Source: Rhyacophila brunnea (taxonomy: Eukaryota; Arthropoda; Insecta; Trichoptera; Rhyacophilidae). From it: a DNA stretch of 64,000 nucleotides. A program made the translations under genes and the position numbers. The notes below the pieces were generated by a model. It worked only from the letters and a program-made list of their open reading frames with translations, had not been told where the DNA came from and did not search any database. Shown in pieces: positions 11,084 to 22,939 of the stretch. Position 1 is the stretch's first letter; each line of letters begins with the position of its first letter. The stretch spans positions 186,001 through 250,000 of the forward strand of contig JAGYXB010000274.1 in NCBI GenBank assembly GCA_022495005.1, read 5' to 3'.

Positions 11084-11906
11084 CAGCGATTTCCAAACTG
11101 GAGGCGCGGAGTGTTGCGAAGGGAAAGTTTCACACAATAAATGTAGCCACAAGTTTGCAGTGTTCAAATGCTTATTTTATAAAACGGCCGCTAGATATAA
11201 ACTACATAAAACAGTCCTATAAAAGGTTGTTTGCACACCTGTCTGAACATATGGAGACTAATTTTATAATATCCCACTTCTATAGTATATTGTGAAGCGT
11301 GCTGGCTACTTCGTGAAAAAATGAAATAAAAGTGTCAAATCATAATGTTGAAATTTGAGCCAAATTTCTTGAGGAACGATAATTTTGTTATTAAACTTGT
11401 ATATTTGGTTGAAATAAAAATAAAAATGAGTGAGTAAATCAATGCAAGGACCACTAATGCATTCACTGATTTAAAAAGATGAAGTTAAGGCATTCATAAA
11501 ATATTGGAGCTTTTGAAATCAAAATTACAAAAAAAATAAGTTCTCCATGTTTCCACTTTTAAATGATTTGTGCGCCAGATACATTGAAGCAAACAAAAAT
11601 CTATTTACTGAGTTCTTGGTTAGTTTGCTAATGCACTTTTCACCTTTATTTTATTAACAGTAAAAAAAAAAGTCGCCTGCGACGCTGCTTTGTTTCGAAG
11701 CTATTAAATATTTTAAATATGTGGTTATGCAATTTGATATGGTACCTATAATATGATGATTGATATAGGTACTTAAATGATAATTTTTTATATATTATGA
11801 TATTTAAAAAGGTGTCTGTATTATTTAATGAAATAAAGGGGGGAGGCGCCAAGATTGGATTTTTTTTAAAAGGGAGCAATAGTAACATAAAGTTTGGAAA
11901 CCACTG
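11084..11906. mobile_element. Non-autonomous hAT element (823 bp)
   Basis: The left end CAGCGATTTCCAAACTGGAG mirrors the right end, inverted, CAGTGGTTTCCAAACTTT. The flanks are perfect 8-bp direct repeats CCGTAAAC at 11076-11083 and 11907-11914. The end sequence is of the CAGTGGTTCCCAAACT type common in hAT (Buster/Charlie/Zaphod-like) elements. No intact frame remains; broken - and + frames near 11490-11640 could be transposase debris but were not assigned. The part from TCGCCTGCGACGCTG (about 11673) to GGCGCCAAGATTGG (about 11847) resembles 15768-16003 in the element at 14477-16150. Confidence 0.9.
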
Positions 11907-11914
11907 CCGTAAAC

Positions 11915-14374
11915 TATAAGGAATCGTCGGTAAACTATAACTATATCATTATGTGAATCTTGGTCGCCTCCAGAAAACGTATATATTAATATTTATATTA
12001 TATCTAAGTCTCCAAAGATAACTTTATCATTTTATTCAGTTTTTTTATAATATTATTAGGTACAAGAGTTTTAAAAATGTCTGGCTGTGTCAGGAGCGCT
12101 TAATAGTAATGCGCCGACGTCCTATGCAGATTTTAAGACCAACATGCATTACACACGCCGTAATAATAGCACAATTATTATTACAGAATATACAGGAAAT
12201 AATCTTGAAAGTCTGCGTTTCAATATAATATATCTAAGTCATATGAATACTTGAGTATTTATCGATAATTATCATTTTGAACAGGTAATGTCCGAATGCA
12301 AAATATTGAAATTCTTATAGGCAGAATCAACATGACCGTTGCTTCATGATGATAGTGAGTAAAGTTATGTTATAACCCGACAAAAATCCATATAAACATA
12401 TAGATCTCTACATTTCAGAAAAAAAACGCAATTAAAGATTTCCATGCCTTTTCGATCGGCATCTACACATGCGCAAATGAATTGAGTTTATTTTTCAATG
12501 TGCACTTAATTAAACATAACCGACATTAGGTTAAATCAAATTTTACCACGGTAAATTAATAAATTATAAAAAATGGGTCTCATTGAAAGAATTTATATTA
12601 ATTTACCAACAGTTGTATGGGTTTAAGAATTTCTAATTTCTGTTATGAATAAATTACAAATGTGACTTGGCTCTTATGGTAAGTTAGAAACAAAATCTGT
12701 AGGTGCTTAGTTGATCCATTTTCGTTAAAATCAAACACGAGAAACACAAGTAGAATAAAATTGTATATAAAACTAATTTGAAAATTATCAAACTCTCATT
12801 TGAGGTGTTTTTATCTTTCAAGGTGACATTAGAAAATAAAGCTAATATTAGATGTGTGAAATTTGTTGAAAATAAACCTGCAATCCAAAATGACTTGTAG
12901 CTAACATAAAATTATAATGTATTTGTATGTGGAGAAGGTTTACTCTAACGCTTTAGTTTCCAGTCTAATAATGCGTATTGTGCGATGAGGCAGCTCGCCC
13001 ATCTTGAATGACGATGTAAAAAATGCATTGCACAAGAGAAATGCATTTCTCATGATGCAACTGACACAATAAAATATAATAGGGGAAAAACTCCTGTTCT
13101 GTTAGCAAGATATTATGACGTGTGGTAAATATAGTTGCCGCCTGAGAAATTACTTTTTAGTAAGCATCATAGTAAAAATATGATCGGAGAAAATCATTCG
13201 GTATACAAAGATTCAAGTTTACATGTATATTATAATTATTTGAATGACTGATAACAGTGATAATATTGATAACCTTTAGTGTTTAGCTAACGAGCGTCTC
13301 CACGTTTGCTTGTGATACCATTATAAGATAATGTAATCAGAATAACTGGTGTATCTTTAATAATTAGAATATAATATTATATCAACGCACGATGTTTAAG
13401 CTAATTTTTGAAATAAGTTTGTTTTTTATCACCGTTCGAGAAATTTAGTTTAATATTCATTTTTCAGTCGTCGTTCTTTATAAAATCAATACAATAATAC
13501 TGCAGGTAAATAATTAAAAAGGCTTTACTTGATATAATTCAAAGTATTTATTTCACTGACGTTTACCAAACTCGAAGGCGAAACTGAAAATATTATCACT
13601 GATCTCATACTTATTAAATAGTTCAATAAAGTTTATAATCACATTGTTTTAGAATAAAATACGATTGTTATTATTTATCAATTATTAATAAAAAAAAATA
13701 TATAAACCATTTAATAAATACGAAATATTCAATCTCACTGCTGTGCTCATGTAATATTATTTAATCGATACTTTTGAAATTTAATAATCTAATTACACAC
13801 TTAACCTTTTTTTTTTTATTCAAAGAATAATCGACAAGATTTAAGAATGTAACATTATTTTTACTGAGCATACATAATTTTGAAAACACTTAAAAATATA
13901 TTATCCAAATTGAGTTACTATTGGCAATCGGCTTTTGTATTTTAAATTTGGAAAGCGCTTCAGAGAGTATTGTAAGAGCCATTAGTTAAACTTTGTCGCA
14001 ATTAGATAGGATACCTATAGCATTGTGGTTGATTTGCGTGGTCGCGAATGTCGTCGTAACGGTTATCATCCACTATCAGCGCAATTCCGATCACATTTTC
14101 ATGATGACACCTCCTGTCCAGAAACTATACCAAGTAGTAACTTTTTTAGGATGTATTGTTTGCAATAAATCGGTTGAAGATTTTCAAAATCTCAAATCTG
14201 AAAGCTTTCCATAATTATTGTTAGTTGTGTTGATTAGTGGCATTTGATTTCGTCTGAAAATATCACGTAATTTTTACTGCACATTTATACCTAATTGGAC
14301 CAGTTTTTACAATTTTTACAAATTATAAACATAAAATTTTATCGATTCTATTTGCGTATAAAAAATACTGCATC
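11915..14374. other. AT-rich spacer, nothing firm
   Basis: Includes a perfect 16-bp palindrome GAGAAATGCATTTCTC at 13036-13051 and a frame at 13993-14214 without an ATG that has no recognisable similarity. No gene was supported. Confidence 0.45.
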
Positions 14375-14476
14375 AGCTTGGTGACCTTTGTCACCTCGTA
14401 TACCCTTCTCTGCTGCATTTCATTACTTATTTTGTGTTTTTTCCGTGGTATGCCGAAAGTACCTAAGTGTACCTTT
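14375..14476 (-). pseudogene. RTE-type LINE fragment, downstream half (split by hAT)
   Basis: This is the continuation, on the - strand, of the LINE fragment 16151-16295. The - strand passes from GCGCAATGCGGAGTGGAAAG over the target duplication AAAGGTAC into this segment, which decays into a pattern resembling the RTE C-terminal region (an R-rich stretch, then a KVT-K-L-M-Q tract). It contains stops. The hAT element 14477-16150 separates the halves. Confidence 0.55.
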
Positions 14477-16150
14477 CAGTGACGTCCCGTGGGGGTAGGC
14501 AGATTGAGCGTCGCTTGGGGGCGGCAGATACTCGAAGGGCGGCAAATCGAGGAGAATCATTTGGTATTATATAGAAATAGCTACCTAAACTTAGTTAGGT
14601 ATATTATAACCAGAGCGTTGGAGATGTTTTGTTCCGGATGCTTTTTTTTATTATTACCCAGTAGGTACTCGCAGCGATTTTAGTATGATGTCACCACGCT
14701 CGACTAGTGATTTTTTTATTTTATTTTTGACTGCTCAGTTTCGTATGCAAATGCTAATAAACTTGGCGCCTAGATATTTTTATAACTGTAAAACACCACA
14801 AACGAATAATAAATCAGTCATAATACGAGTAATATAATGCCATTTACTCGGATTAAAGAGTTCCTTTCATAACAGTGGTAGGTATACTGCGCAAAAGCCA
14901 ATTTATGTCGCGCCATGGTTATTAAAAGAAAATAATATTATATATATATCAACGTTGGTAACGAAACAAGGAGAATTTATGGTAGAGATTTATAGGTAGG
15001 TACATACCGTATTTTTAAATTTATCCAAATATTTTTGCCAGTCACTAGCGAGATTTAAAAGTTGCCGGATGTACCTATTGCAAATATATACCTATTCATA
15101 ATGATTATTAATCCTTATTGATATTCGTGCATATAATAGGTGTTTACGTTAAGTACCAGCTAATTGTAATAAAAATGTACACTAGTATGTAGCTACCTAG
15201 ATTATATCATATTTATCGTGCTGTGAATACAATACTGTGCAATAACTTCTTTTAAGTCGTTTTTTTTTGTAAACATATTTTTTGCTGATAATAGTGTGGA
15301 TTTGTAGTTTATTTCAATCATCAACGGTTGAATGTTGAGACTATAATTAATAATGTATTTATGATTAAATTTAGGTTTATATTAAAAAAATAATGAGGAA
15401 AATTATTTTGTTTACATGTTGTAGGGTACAATAATAGCATAGAAAAAATGGTGTGAAAATAATACATCTGCGTAGGTATTACTAAATGATACAAACCAAA
15501 TGTGTCAGACATATCAACCAAATGGCATCTCAGACTCTGGTGATTTGGGTTAGTGTCTAACTAATATTATATTTATTCGCTTATTTATTTATTGATATCT
15601 AAATTTAATTTTGTATGTTTCAGCTTAGTGGTAGGTGTATATTTTGTTAGTAATGTATCCATACCATGGCCCCCACAAGGGGGGGCTGACAGGGCTCTAG
15701 CCTGGGGCCCGGGCTCGATAAGTGAGATAAACACATATCACAATTGTGCTCTAATAGCAAAAAATTCGCCTGCGGCGCTATTTTCCTTCAATAATGATAT
15801 TATTTAAAATTATGTGGTTACACAATACAACTTTTATAATTGTGTAGCGATACTCAAAACCTCCATAATTCAAGTGTATGTATTAAAATATACAAAAAAA
15901 CACTAAATATACACATCAATTTTAACGCGTACACCATTTAGAAATCATTACTGTAGAGCGTCACACTGCTTTTATTCTTAGCGATAGGTAGGGGGCGCCA
16001 AAGATCCTAACATGAGGCCTGCTTCAGGATGAGGGGGCCATGCTTCATACAACACATTTCTTAGATATTGGAGTAATGAAAGGATGATAAAAAAATGGGG
16101 CGGCATTTTGACGTTGCCTAGGGGCGGCATTTTGTCTAGGGACGTCACTG
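14477..16150 (+). mobile_element. hAT derivative, copy A (1674 bp)
   Basis: The ends are CAGTGACGTCCC at the left and the same 12 bases inverted at the right (GGGACGTCACTG). The flanks are perfect 8-bp repeats GTACCTTT (14469-14476 and 16151-16158), diagnostic of hAT-type integration. Subterminal GGGGGCGGCA motifs occur at both ends. The interior has no intact transposase. 14477-15720 is about 95% identical by eye to the inverted copy 40768-42023. The segment 15720-16010 shares blocks (TCGCCTGCGGCGCT, GGGCGCCAA) with the different hAT element at 11084-11906. Confidence 0.9.
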
Positions 16151-16295
16151 GTACCTTTCCACTCCGCATTGCGCTACCTATTTGTAGGTTATGGATTTTT
16201 ACATTATGGATTGCATTAAAGGTCCATGTTTCACATGCATACACATTGATTGTATGTATATTATATTTTATACATTCCAATATATGGGGATATGA
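16151..16295 (-). pseudogene. RTE-type LINE fragment, upstream half
   Basis: On the - strand the translation contains VYACETWTFNAIHNVK, the decayed counterpart of the YGCETW segment just C-terminal of the RTE reverse transcriptase palm, followed by a decayed counterpart of the L-AQRAMER-type stretch. It is directly abutted by the hAT element copy A, and the reading continues on the other side at 14476. Confidence 0.65.
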
Positions 16296-17605
16296 TAGTC
16301 GATCGCCATAAAAATTAAAGTTAAAAAAACTAAATCTCAAAATAAAAGGGGTTCACGGGGTCCAAATGTTTTAAAATCTCCTATTTAATACGCTATCAGA
16401 TGTTGAGTAAATGATTATCTGGTAAAAGACTCAAGAATAACATAGGAAGGTACTGTACGGTGCCAAAAAATACGGCAGAATTATTTCATTTAGTGGGTAA
16501 TTATTAACAATGGGCATTCTCCCAAGCTTCGGCCAGAGAACTTCTTCTTGAGTCTGAACACTCGTGGGTAACAAAAACTGCCAATTGTTTGAAACAATGG
16601 CACTTGCGACTATTATGAAAGCTGGAAATTATGTGATTTTCATTGTTGTTGGATTTTTTTCGTCTTCTTCTTCTTCCGAAAAATCATCGCTTTCACGCAC
16701 TTTTTCTCACAGTCCATCCTTAAAACAAAACAAAAAAATACGTAAATAAATACCCAAAAATACGAGTGTATCTTTGCAGGCAATCGCTGTGGAAATTACA
16801 ATAAGCCCATTCATTATGCTCGATTTATTAACGTTTTTTTTTAGGGAAAATGAGAATTGAACAAAAGCAAAAGTTTACCCATTTGTGTAATTATTTTTTA
16901 TAGCTATTATTTTTTAAATATACATAATAACAATTATTACTATAATTAGATATTCAATTGACTGAGATTTCATAGACTATTATAATTATATCATTATTAT
17001 TGTGAATGCATTGCGTCAGTTGTATCGAGTACTTCGTTATAAGTTATAACCTTAACAAACTTTCGATATAATAGTTTTAAGTATTGTTATTGTTGTATTG
17101 TGACATTTCTTCGGATTTCTCCATTGATGATATGTACGAATTTTTTTTAGAGTAATGTTTTTTCTTCAAATTATAATGAGATTATCTATCGTACGTTAAT
17201 CGTGGTATACAGCCAAATATTTTTTATTATAGTTGACTTTCAAATTACCGGGTTTAATAGATCTAAAATCTATTCCCTGGATAATCTAGTTCTCGGTTAA
17301 TACAATATATATATAACTATGCCAAATCATTATAACAGTCTCACACAATATTACTTCAAGTGTTGAGGGTTTACAGATTACAATCATGCCGATATATAAC
17401 TTTAATTTTATGTAAAAATATAATAATAATATTGGATCACTTTTCACTACTCAGTAAGGCTACTTATAAGTATTTTTTTTCTATTGTTAGAATTGCGAAA
17501 GTGATGATGATAATAAAAGATTCTTCCATTCCTTTTCACAACAGTTAACGGACTGGTAATTTGAGTAAACTATGTTAATATTAATTTGTAGAAGTTCATG
17601 ATAAC
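16296..17605. other. AT-rich spacer, nothing recognised
   Basis: Short serine-rich and AT-rich frames only. No repeat ends were recognised. Confidence 0.45.
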
Positions 17606-17656
17606 GAATGAGAAGTATTGAATCGGCTGGAGGCCTTCGTTCAGCAGTGAATAGAC
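17606..17656 (+). mobile_element. 3' tail of an RTE-type LINE
   Basis: The sequence GGAGGCCTTCGTTCAGCAGT followed by GAATAGACCAAGGTTGATAA is the typical end of insect RTE elements (GAGGCCT..GTCCAGCAGTGGA..GATGATGATG). Only about 50 bases survive. Confidence 0.6.
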
Positions 17657-20298
17657 CAAGGTTGATAATATAATATAACCCTTTTAACTGGTATTACACC
17701 TAACTATTATCATATCAAAACAAATAATAATTATGACATCAAAATTTACCCATAACTAAATATGTACATTATATAAATATTTTTAAAATCTAAGTTATTA
17801 CTTCCTTCTTTGAGTTATATTAAACTCATACGGTACACTCAAAATCGTTCATATTGTGTGTTACCGATTCTAATTAATGGATTGTACCCATCGTCATAAT
17901 TTTGTGATGGAAAATATTTTGCAACCCACTGCAATATTATGCGCCCACCGTAAGGCTATAACGACCGTTGATATTGATATTGATGCGTGGGTTCAAATCC
18001 TGGTGTGTGCTCTATATAGGAAGGCAACTTAGTGATATAGCTATACTATAATGTCTACCTTTCAAAACCTTTATTCACCATTCTCCGACGTATAGTTTGC
18101 CGCAAAGCTTAGCTTTAAAGATTCACGACAAAAGACATCGATTAAACCTCGCTTTAGCGTTTAGAGAGTTGCCGTCGACTCAATTCAAATGAGATAGCTG
18201 GCAGCCAGCGAACGAGACAGAAAAAACGCAATAAATAATATTACTTACACGTTTATAGGAAATAGGAAGTTACCCACATTGTTCGTGACGTAGGAGGCAT
18301 TCGCCAGTTTGCTAGGCGTGAATTGAGGATACTAGTTATGAAGTGAGTTACCTTCATTATCTTGTATTCCGAGATATTCACAAAAAAACTTCTAACACGA
18401 GTTTTGTTCACAAGTGGACTGCAAATATAATGAAATTAAACACCTTTTAATTACCATAAAACGGTGTTTATTATAATTAATAATGTCATTATATAAGCCA
18501 CATTATGAGAGGATAGATATACTGAGAACTTTACAGGTCATTTACCAAAGGAAAGATCAACGTTATATAACACAGCAAGACACCGCATTTCGTGGTTCAT
18601 CCACTGAAATGTTCTTGACAGCAGTCAATGACATTAACATCGCCCTGCCCTGCTGGTGGCCGAACTTTGGCATTGTGTGGTAAAAGAAGAATAAAAATAA
18701 CGAAATTAGCGAGTTTTGATGGAACAAAATGAGAGTAAAATACTTAAAAAATAGTAAATGCAAAAAAAAACAAGTGAAGGCAACACACTTTGTTAGGACT
18801 TTGTCATTTACTGTGAGGATGTTTCTCCACTGACCCTTACAGACTCTAAGGTCCACTATCCTGACTTATGTTAAATAATTAATTATAACTCCATATAATT
18901 TTATTATTATTATTAACACAAATAATGACTTTAACGATTTAGACCACTGCTCAAATTTTAGTAAATAAATTAATATCGTAATAGAATTTGACTTTTTTTT
19001 TTTAATTAAAACACAGAACATACAGTAGTTAAATATTTATCCTAGTTTCCTTGTGCTTACCCTATGCTTCAATGTTGATGCAGTAACAATATCTACTTAA
19101 CTCACAGAATTTAATAATACTCAGGATCAATTTTAACGGCTAAGCCTTACAAAGACATTACCAACGTGTACCTATTCATACAAATAAGTTTATGAAAAAT
19201 AAAAATTATTTTCGCAAGCAATACATAATATTATAATATATAAAACAAACAACATCATTTTGATTCAAATATGTATTAAGATTATTCATTTTTTTTAAAT
19301 ATATAATATTGTATATTATGCATTTTCTAAAACAAGGAAATATCCAAAAGAATAAAAACAGATCCATTTTAGTTTCAGAGAGTTTTGAATTATAAAATTC
19401 CATTACGCATACTTGTGAAGAGACAAATTTTTAAACGGCTAATAATTAATTATCTCAGCATCGCGAATACGTCACATAAATGCATTATTCGATGCAATTA
19501 ACATAATTGCAGTGCTCAAATGATAAGTATTTGATGATAGTGATAATTTAATATGCCATCAGGGTGTGTTGACGGCCCATTACTAACAATTTAACTTTGA
19601 TTATGAATTATTATAACTAATGGGAAATCAAACGCGCAAAATCTACCCTTAGCGGTCATAGACTGAAATAACATTGATATATATTTTTTATACAGGTATA
19701 CGATACACGCTGCTTACTAACTTACTGCGTAGTCCTTGGGCACATATTTTATGACAGTGAAGGTATAGGAAGCACAACCATAGTTGAGGTGTCCAGAATA
19801 CTCACACAGGCGCATTGTTTACGAATAGGATGTTTCAAATTTTTAAATCGACTTTTAAAATAAGGGGATTCTTTGTTTTGATCAAAATCGACCTAATCAA
19901 AAAAGGAACATCCTGTAAAAGAATACTGTATTCTTCAGAAATACACCAATAAACACAATCTTTCGTATCAGGGATCGCCTCAGCTTCCGGTAACATAAAT
20001 GGCAGCACCTTCTTACGATATTTTAAAGAGTTTCGTAATAATAAATAGTAGGTATCGATTTGTCACCATGGTTTGGTAGTGTGATGAAACACTATCGTTA
20101 TTGTAATAATAAAAAATAAAAATAAATGTGTGCCAGCTACTGCTCCCTATGATGTGGGACTTGCTATTTGATAGTATATTTTGCATGATTTGCAAACAGT
20201 TTCACGTTATTTTAGTTTAAGTTTTATCAACTACTTATATGCACGTATATTTTAATGAGAAACTGATGACAGCATATACATTTGTTTTGAAAATGTAG
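17657..20298. other. Spacer with one tRNA-like patch
   Basis: At 17942-18010 (+) a B-box-like GGGTTCAAATCCTGG follows a CGCCCACCGT start, resembling a shortened head of the SINE at 33576. Between about 18100 and 18370 the sequence is less AT-rich. A small imperfect inverted pair (TAGGATGTTTC / GGAACATCCTG) lies at 19828-19916. No gene was supported. Confidence 0.4.
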
Positions 20299-20306
20299 TA
20301 ACTGAC

Positions 20307-20851
20307 AGTAGCGGCTCGTCCATATGCACTGCGGAACTGCAGCACCCCTAAGCAAATTGAGAAAAATATAATATTATAATATACATAAATGTATGTATAT
20401 TATTTAAAAAATATCAATATTATTTAAGCGTGTATAAAGCTCGCCCGCGCACCGATACATCCAATAATTATCATACACCGCGATACTAATATCAGAAAGT
20501 GACGCATCGCGTGAATTTGTGCAGTACCATTTTCCATGGAATATGTTCGAGTGGGCGAAGGAGGGGCGCGGGGAGCGGGGCTCGCAGCTAGGACCTTAGT
20601 CTGGTACTGCCATTTGAGCGCGATGCAACGCGCGGTGCGACAGCTGTCGAGAGAAACTAAAAGGTGATAGACCCTTTTTCAAGGAAAAAAGTCAGAAGAA
20701 TCAATTGTATAATGAAATAAAAATACGTTTATATTATAATGTTTAATTTTAATAATTTTGATGTTAATAGTAAAATATAATTCAGATAAACATTTTTTTT
20801 ATTTTTAATCAACCGCAGCACCACGAGATATAATATCCACGAGCCGCCACT
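20307..20851. mobile_element. Non-autonomous hAT element with GC-rich core
   Basis: The 13-bp ends AGTAGCGGCTCGT and, inverted, AGTGGCGGCTCGT differ at one base. The flanks TAACTGAC (20299-20306) and GAACTGAC (20852-20859) match at 7 of 8. If the element is taken to start at the usual CAG, the duplication is less clean, so the exact edge is uncertain by one base. Subterminal motifs GCAGCACC recur at both ends. The core 20530-20650 is strongly GC-rich (GGGGCGCGGGGAGCGGGG). There is no transposase frame. Confidence 0.8.
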
Positions 20852-20859
20852 GAACTGAC

Positions 20860-21528
20860 GTGACAAAAATATTACATCTCAAAATATTTAGGTACCTATG
20901 ATTATCCAAACGGATCTAATACGTCCTTATCGATTGAAATTATAGCATTTTAAGACACTGGCCCGCGGGCCGCAGGTCGTCACTCCCAAACCAGAACAAA
21001 AAGTGAATTCCTTAATGAAGGCAGCTTGAGCTGCGATGGAAGACCAGCGATGTGCGGCGATCCGCGACGAAGGATGGAGCGAGCGAAGCACGACGCCCAA
21101 AAAGTAAAAGTGAGAAGCACCGGAGAGTTCCGCGAACACCGGCTCGGAAACGTGACCGTGCTGCTTTGGTGACGCGTAACATAGACGAATCAATCGTAAT
21201 AGTAGCGTAATGACAAGTTACTGAATAGTTCTGTCAACGATAGACTATTCGTCTCGGGGTTATCTTAACAGCATTGTAGGACCTGGTAAAAGTAGTGAAC
21301 CAGGTTCGAGATACACCGGAGTAATCTCCGAAGACTTTAGATGACGTCACAATACATTTGTATGATTATCTCAAGCCTGTATAGTTATGTGATTGTTTCA
21401 TTGTTACTACAAAATTTATATAATAAGGCCTCGTGTCCTGGTATAGTATTATAAAGACAAATTAAAGAAACGAGGCAAGAGAACAAAATATTAATTTCTA
21501 CTTGAAGATTCATAGTTCTGTGGAATCA
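20860..21528. other. Spacer with GC-rich patch 20955-21180
   Basis: A patch containing GGCCCGCGGGCC and many CpGs interrupts the AT-rich background. It resembles the GC-rich subterminal parts of hAT elements, but no matching end or target duplication was found and the frames across it match no known family. Confidence 0.4.
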
Positions 21529-22310
21529 CTATCATCATCAGCCGGGCTCGATCCACTGCTGGACGAAAGCCTCTCCTAGCTCCTGTTATGGGTTGGAATT
21601 ATTAAAAGATATTATTAATGTATTTAATGTAATCCTTTTATTTCCGCTTTATAACACAAAATCACATAACACGTTATTACTGGTATACTAATATAAGGTT
21701 GAATATTACTAGGTACAATGTGTGTTTCTTGTTAGAAGTCCGACTGAAGAGTGTTTTATATACTGGAATACTACTAAAAAGGAACAATAAAGATGATGCA
21801 ACAAACTTAAGAAATGAACAAGATTTAACATGTAAAAATAATAATGAACTCATTATTTCAGCCGGTCGAATTCGACTGGCTGACTCACTAACAGTTACAG
21901 AATTTAAATGGCACATAACACTCCATTCACTCTTTTCGATCCCCAATTATATGCTGCCACGTACATCCACCGAACTTTATGAGTTTGTTTGTTAAATTTA
22001 ATCTGCTTGGCGACCCCTATCACAACGTGTACTCTCGTCTGGCTCCTTATCCATCGAATTCTTTCGGGGTATTTCTGCGTTATGCCCAATATGCATGTTT
22101 CCATGCCACGTTGCGCTACTTGTAATTTTTGGTTTTCTCTTACATTAAAAGTCCATGTTTACATGCATACGTGAGCGTTGGTAGCACACATTGGTTGAAC
22201 ACTTTACGCTTAAGACATAGTGGGAGGTCACTTTTGAAGATACTATTCAGGCGCCCAAATGCACTTCATGCCAGTTTCGTTCTGCGAGCAATTTAACTCA
22301 CATTATCAAA
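21529..22310 (-). pseudogene. RTE-type LINE 3' region, interrupted by solo LTR
   Basis: Read on the - strand from 22310, the fragment covers the reverse-transcriptase thumb and C-terminal tail: a decayed LKRKVFNQCVLPTLTYAC-type segment, a QRGME-HMLGI-type segment (seen as METCILGITQ), RSQTRVHVVIGVAKQIKF, and KVRWMYVAAYNWGSKRVNG. It is cut by the LTR at 21584-21920 and resumes with GAGCTAGGAGAGGCTTTCGT, GCAGTGGATCGAGCCCGGCT and a GATGATGAT tail. That order matches the 3' end of insect RTE elements. The part coding for the central domain is shortened relative to the fragment at 23650-24140. Confidence 0.75.
21584..21920 (-). mobile_element. Solo LTR (337 bp) of an LTR retrotransposon
   Basis: The + strand begins TGTTATGGG and ends CACATAACA, so the edges are TG...CA with a 7-bp inverted repeat TGTTATG. 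Both sides carry the 4-bp direct repeat CTCC (21580-21583 and 21921-21924), typical of Gypsy or Pao integration. On the - strand a TATATAAAA box and a TCAGT initiator-like site come before an AATAAA signal (about 21637), in the order expected for U3-R-U5, which sets the likely strand. It interrupts the LINE fragment 21529-22310, whose sequence reads on cleanly when the LTR is removed. A solo LTR arises by recombination between the two LTRs of a full element. Confidence 0.85.
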
Positions 22311-22471
22311 AAATCAAGTTTTGCGGAGCTGGAGCACTATTTTTGTAATAAATAATAAAAAAGTAATGATCTTTCGTAAATATTAATGAACGACATTGTC
22401 GATTTGCATATTTTTTTAAACATTAAAACTCATTCTGTTTCCTTCTTGAGATGTGAAATCCGCCATGACAG
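22311..22471. other. Short AT-rich spacer
   Basis: Nothing recognised between the LINE fragment and the hAT MITE. Confidence 0.5.
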
Positions 22472-22479
22472 TTAGGGCC

Positions 22480-22720
22480 CAGGGCTCGAAATGGACCGGA
22501 ACGCACCGGAGCGCTGTCCCGGTTCGTGATATTTGTAAAGTTATCGCTCCGTCTCACGGACAAAATAATTTGACCGTCTGTGCTAGATATGCCATAGATA
22601 TAACAAAAAACTAGCACACTTATATGTTTATAAAATACACATATAATTTAATAACCTTGTTAATATTCTCAGAAAATTTTCGAGCGCTCCGGTTCGTAAA
22701 ATTTTCCATTTCGAGCGCTG
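22480..22720. mobile_element. hAT MITE (241 bp)
   Basis: The ends are CAGGGCTCGAAATGGA and, inverted, CAGCGCTCGAAATGGA. The flanks are perfect 8-bp repeats TTAGGGCC (22472-22479 and 22721-22728). Both halves contain a GGAGCG..CCGGTTCGT block. There is no coding content. A second partial copy lies at 49695-49748. The target itself (GTTAGGGCCGTCAAAAAGTA) resembles the repeat at 49045, so this MITE landed in an older repeat. Confidence 0.9.
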
Positions 22721-22728
22721 TTAGGGCC

Positions 22729-22939
22729 GTCAAAAAGTATCAATACCTACCATATTTTTTATAATAATTGAAATTGAAATATATATAATATATACTATAT
22801 TCTTTATAACACTACAACAATAGGCCTAACGACAGTAATGTAGTGAAACATCAGTGTATTTAGTAATAGAAATGAAACAATACTTATAAACACCCATGCT
22901 TTGAGAAAATCACATAAATATATTGTGACCTCACCGGGT
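22729..22939. repeat. Remnant of the GGGCCGTCA-ATCGATA repeat
   Basis: Only the first about 30 bases (GCCGTCAAAAAGTATCAATA) match the repeat at 49045-49110. The rest is AT-rich spacer. A B-box-like GGGTTCAAACTC at about 22939 is isolated. Confidence 0.35.

Noticed and set aside
15978..16340. 120-codon - strand frame
   Set aside because: It runs across a hAT end, its target duplication and a LINE fragment, so it is a chance fusion of unrelated pieces.
17942..18010. Functional tRNA gene
   Set aside because: The B box is good, but the A box and stems are poor and the length is short; a SINE or tRNA relic is more likely.
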